NCBI GenBank assembly: GCA_026122225.1
Contig: JANEZZ010002067.1
Span: 1,798,001-1,862,000, forward strand
Direction: 5' to 3'
DNA length: 64,000 nucleotides
Source: Heloderma charlesbogerti
Taxonomy: Eukaryota > Chordata > Lepidosauria > Squamata > Helodermatidae
A program made the position numbers and the translations under genes. Numbering within the stretch: the first letter of the stretch is position 1; every line of letters begins with the position of its first letter. The notes beneath the pieces were generated by a model. That model was not told where the DNA came from. It saw nothing but the letters and a program-made list of their open reading frames with translations, and did not search any database. Shown piece after piece: positions 61,945 through 64,000 of the stretch.

Positions 61945-63325
61945 CTAAAAGGATCTTAATAATAATTAAAAAGGAGTGGAAGAACCTAACGATCTGTAGA
62001 CAAAAGATGGGTGTTCAGTATACAAAAGTTTGAGAACCACGGGGCTAGTAAGCAATATCTTTAGGTCAGGCCCGTAAGGCCTTCTTTGCTTGCCATTTGA
62101 GAAATTATCTGCTTCCATCTCTTACTTTACACTTGTCATGCCTCCTGCTACTGATCTCTGCACAGTTCTTACCTATGAACCTGCTCAAGCCCTGGCACTG
62201 AGGGCTGAAGCTGATTCTTGGTGATTAGCTTCTCTTTCAAAACAGAGGTGCAGATGCATCCTGAATAAGAAATTGAAATTTGCACCATTCTGCTCCCCAG
62301 ATAAGTCTTGTGCATCCTAAATTATACACCAGTGGGAAAGCACACCTTGTGAGATTCTCTGACACTGTGTCTAGCCTAAAGTTTTGTTTCTGGGAGAAGG
62401 GTTCAAGTGTGAGGTCTTCAGGCAATACATGTGAATAAAGAATGGGGTTTTGTATCCCAAAATAAGCTTTGGGTCACCCCAAATGATACTGGCAGAATGC
62501 ACCCATGAGATGCCCTGGCAACATTCTGTTTATCACAATTTTTCTTCTGGTTTTCATGCAATGTAGTCTCAGATGTAATGCCACCCACACCAGCCATGTC
62601 CATTCTTTACAGGTACACCTATGAGAGGCCCTAACAAAAAGTGGTGGGCTGACAGTAGGGAAGTACAGATTTTGTTGAATCTGTTCCATCTGCATTTCAC
62701 AGATTGTCAGGCATCTTTCATTTCACCATCTGCTCACTGATGGAATAAAATAGATGTTTTTTAGGGATGTACAAGAATTTACTTCCAGTTGAGGTAATGC
62801 ATTAGCGCAAGTGTGCAATAGTGCAAATCCCCCCCCTTAAAAAAAAAAAAACCGTTTTGCAAGTCCACGGAATCTGCAGGACTCCAAAAAAAGCCAGTCT
62901 GCTCTGGAATCCACAGGTCGGATTCATAGAAATCCAAACACGTTTGAATCTGCTGCAGACTTCTCCGATACCCCTAGTTGGCAGTATGGCAGGTTGGGAG
63001 ACGATGTCCCTCTCACGCACCCTTCTTTATGGTTGCCATCCTCCACTCCCAGGTTGGTACTGCTCCCTCCTTGTTCCTAGACACATGTTCCCTGATGATC
63101 TTCAGGGAGCAACCCCGCCCCCCATTTCCGTATTCACATATGTTGATTTGCTGGCACCACGCTTCAGAGCATCTGAAAATAAAATCTTGGACTGCGCACA
63201 ATGCAAACTCCTGATAGCAGAGATACACGATTTTGGATTGCCCATAGCTTATTTAAAGGTGTATAACCCACAGCTTCTTCTCAATATATATCTGACACAG
63301 TGGGCAGTAGTCCATAAAAGTTTGT

Positions 63326-63418
63326 ACCAGCCTTCCCCAACCTGGGTTTCTCCAGATGGGGAATGCTGGGAGTTGTAGTCCAACACATCTGGAGAAACCC
63401 AGGTTGGGGAAGGCTGGT
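63326..63418. repeat. Perfect inverted repeat, 33-bp arms (MITE-like)
   Basis: Arms 63326-63358 and 63386-63418 are exact complements (ACCAGCCTTCCCCAACCTGG at the left start). The 27-bp loop contains GGGAGTTGTAGTCCAACA, the core of the common reptile palindromic repeat. It lies about 120 bp inside ADAT2 intron 1 from exon 1. Confidence 0.92.
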
Positions 63419-63538
63419 TTATACCAGAGTCATTCCGCTTCAGATTTTAAGATACCAGACACTCTTTTTGTTTTTACAATAGTCACAGTCAAAGGAGCTC
63501 TGTGGTCCTCCTCTTGCCCCCCCCCCCCGCACACTCAC

Positions 63539-63610
63539 CATGTTTACAGCTTGGTCCATCCAGGCCTCGGTCTCCCCCGCGGGCACCACCCGCCTCCTCG
63601 CTGCCTCCAT
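63539..63610 (-). CDS. ADAT2: ADAT2 coding exon 1
   Basis: Start codon at 63608-63610 in context TTAGAGATGG. It reads MEAARRRVVPAGETEAWMDQ then AVNM, and ends exactly at donor GTGAGT (63538 downward). The ETExWM..A..M pattern matches the first helix of vertebrate ADAT2; the preceding segment is about 8 residues shorter than in human. No upstream in-frame ATG gives a family-like extension. Confidence 0.94.
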
Positions 63611-63867
63611 CTCTAAGGTGGAAACGCGTTACCACTGCCCCCCGGAACAAAGAGTGGAGGGCCGACGCTTCCGGAGGATCCGGATGGACGACGAACCGCG
63701 GCGAGGTGGGGGGACAGAAAGCAGGGAGGACGCCGCCGCGCTCTCCTTTGTCTGCCTTGCGTGATCGCCGCCTGGGACGAAGGGGGCGGGGCTTGACCCT
63801 GCGGCTGCTGCGCTGCGGCGACAGGCGAGCGAAGCAGGGGCCGGCTTGGGGCTCCGCTGCCGCCGGG
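63611..63867. promoter_or_regulatory. Bidirectional CpG-rich promoter between ADAT2 and PEX3
   Basis: Only 257 bp separate the two start codons. The interval and both first exons are rich in CG dinucleotides (for example GACGACGAACCGCGGCGAGG and GACGCCGCCGCGC), unlike the CpG-poor remainder of the window. No TATA box is evident. A GGGGCGGGGC box near 63782-63791 is a likely SP/KLF site. Head-to-head arrangement is conserved with mammals. Confidence 0.85.
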
Positions 63868-63940
63868 ATGCTGCTGGCTGTGTGGGGCTTCCTCAAGCGT
63901 CACAAGAAGAAATGCTTCTTCTTGGGCGCCTTCCTGGGCG
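63868..63940 (+). CDS. PEX3: PEX3 coding exon 1
   Basis: PEX3 is an integral peroxisomal membrane protein that docks PEX19 and is needed to insert other peroxisomal membrane proteins. This exon gives MLLAVWGFLKRHKKKCFFLG and AFLG plus one base, ending at donor GTGAGT (63941). The W-x-F-L-K-R-H-K-K-K-C segment is the conserved basic membrane-targeting signal, followed by the start of the N-terminal transmembrane helix. The ATG sits in CGCCGGGATGC. The rest of the about 370-residue protein lies beyond the window. Confidence 0.96.
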
Positions 63941-64000
63941 GTGAGTGATCCCCAGCGCTGGAAATAAACTTCCCTTCCTTCCATGCACTTGTCCTTGGGC
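63941..64000 (+). other. PEX3: PEX3 intron 1, start
   Basis: Begins GTGAGTGATC, a good U2-type donor; the window ends inside it. Confidence 0.85.

Larger units (their letters stand above)
57789..63538 (-). other. ADAT2: ADAT2 intron 1
   Basis: 5.75 kb with two hAT-like elements (58821-59584; 59934-61681), a (TG)n run, and two palindromic repeats near its 5' end (61817-61944; 63326-63418). The intervening parts (57800-58480, 61690-63320) hold no recognised exon. Confidence 0.85.

Noticed and set aside
62762..62977. Fourth hAT-like element starting TAGGGATGTACAAG and ending near ATACCCCTA
   Set aside because: The ends match poorly and the flanking 8-mers (ATGTTTTT, GTTGGCAG) differ; no reliable boundary.
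63502..63948. 148-codon plus-strand frame running through the promoter into PEX3 exon 1
   Set aside because: It is an artefact of the CpG-rich region; the conserved PEX3 start is the ATG at 63868.
63489..63984. Long minus-strand frames of 123-135 codons around ADAT2 exon 1
   Set aside because: They lie in other frames than the conserved ADAT2 exon and ignore its splice donor.

Overview
The window is vertebrate nuclear DNA, almost certainly from a squamate reptile (lizard or snake). Two lines of evidence support this. Three spliced protein-coding loci, AIG1, ADAT2 and PEX3, are present in the order and orientation known from tetrapods (human 6q24.2: AIG1 +, ADAT2 -, PEX3 +). The repeats are a typical squamate mixture: L2/CR1-type LINEs including one almost intact copy, a BovB/RTE LINE, tRNA-derived SINEs, hAT-like elements and many short palindromic MITE-like repeats. 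I cannot name the species.

Layout. Bases 1-3227 are the last intron of AIG1. Bases 3228-3265 code for the last 12 residues of AIG1, followed by its 3' UTR. From about 3.7 to 45.0 kb lies intergenic DNA in which I find no host gene. It carries a decayed Ty3/gypsy element (12462-16453), LINE fragments (7.6, 18.3, 28.4, 30.7, 31.0 and 39.0 kb), SINEs, a 1.4-kb GC-rich hAT-like element (33850-35257) and several families of foldback repeats. From 63610 down to 45045 on the minus strand is ADAT2, with all six coding exons found. They give a 182-residue protein with the deaminase HAE and PCxxC motifs. Its intron 2 (48796-57683) is packed with L2 LINE copies, and intron 1 (57789-63538) holds two hAT-like elements with 8-bp target duplications. 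From 63611 to 63867 is a short CpG-rich bidirectional promoter shared with PEX3, whose first coding exon (63868-63940) ends the window.

The genes do not form one pathway. AIG1 is a membrane lipid hydrolase, ADAT2 the catalytic half of the tRNA A34-to-I34 deaminase, and PEX3 the peroxisomal membrane anchor for PEX19. ADAT2 and PEX3 are joined only by their head-to-head promoter.

The most interesting observation is ADAT2 intron 3 (47867-48644). It has a perfect U12-type (minor spliceosome) donor and a good U12 branch site, yet the only junction that keeps the conserved reading frame and residues ends in AT, not AG or AC. Others are a perfect 44-bp inverted repeat with a 5-bp loop in ADAT2 intron 4, three hAT-like elements sharing TAG-type termini, and a palindromic repeat family with GCAATCCTA-like ends. 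I see no previously undescribed multi-gene system.
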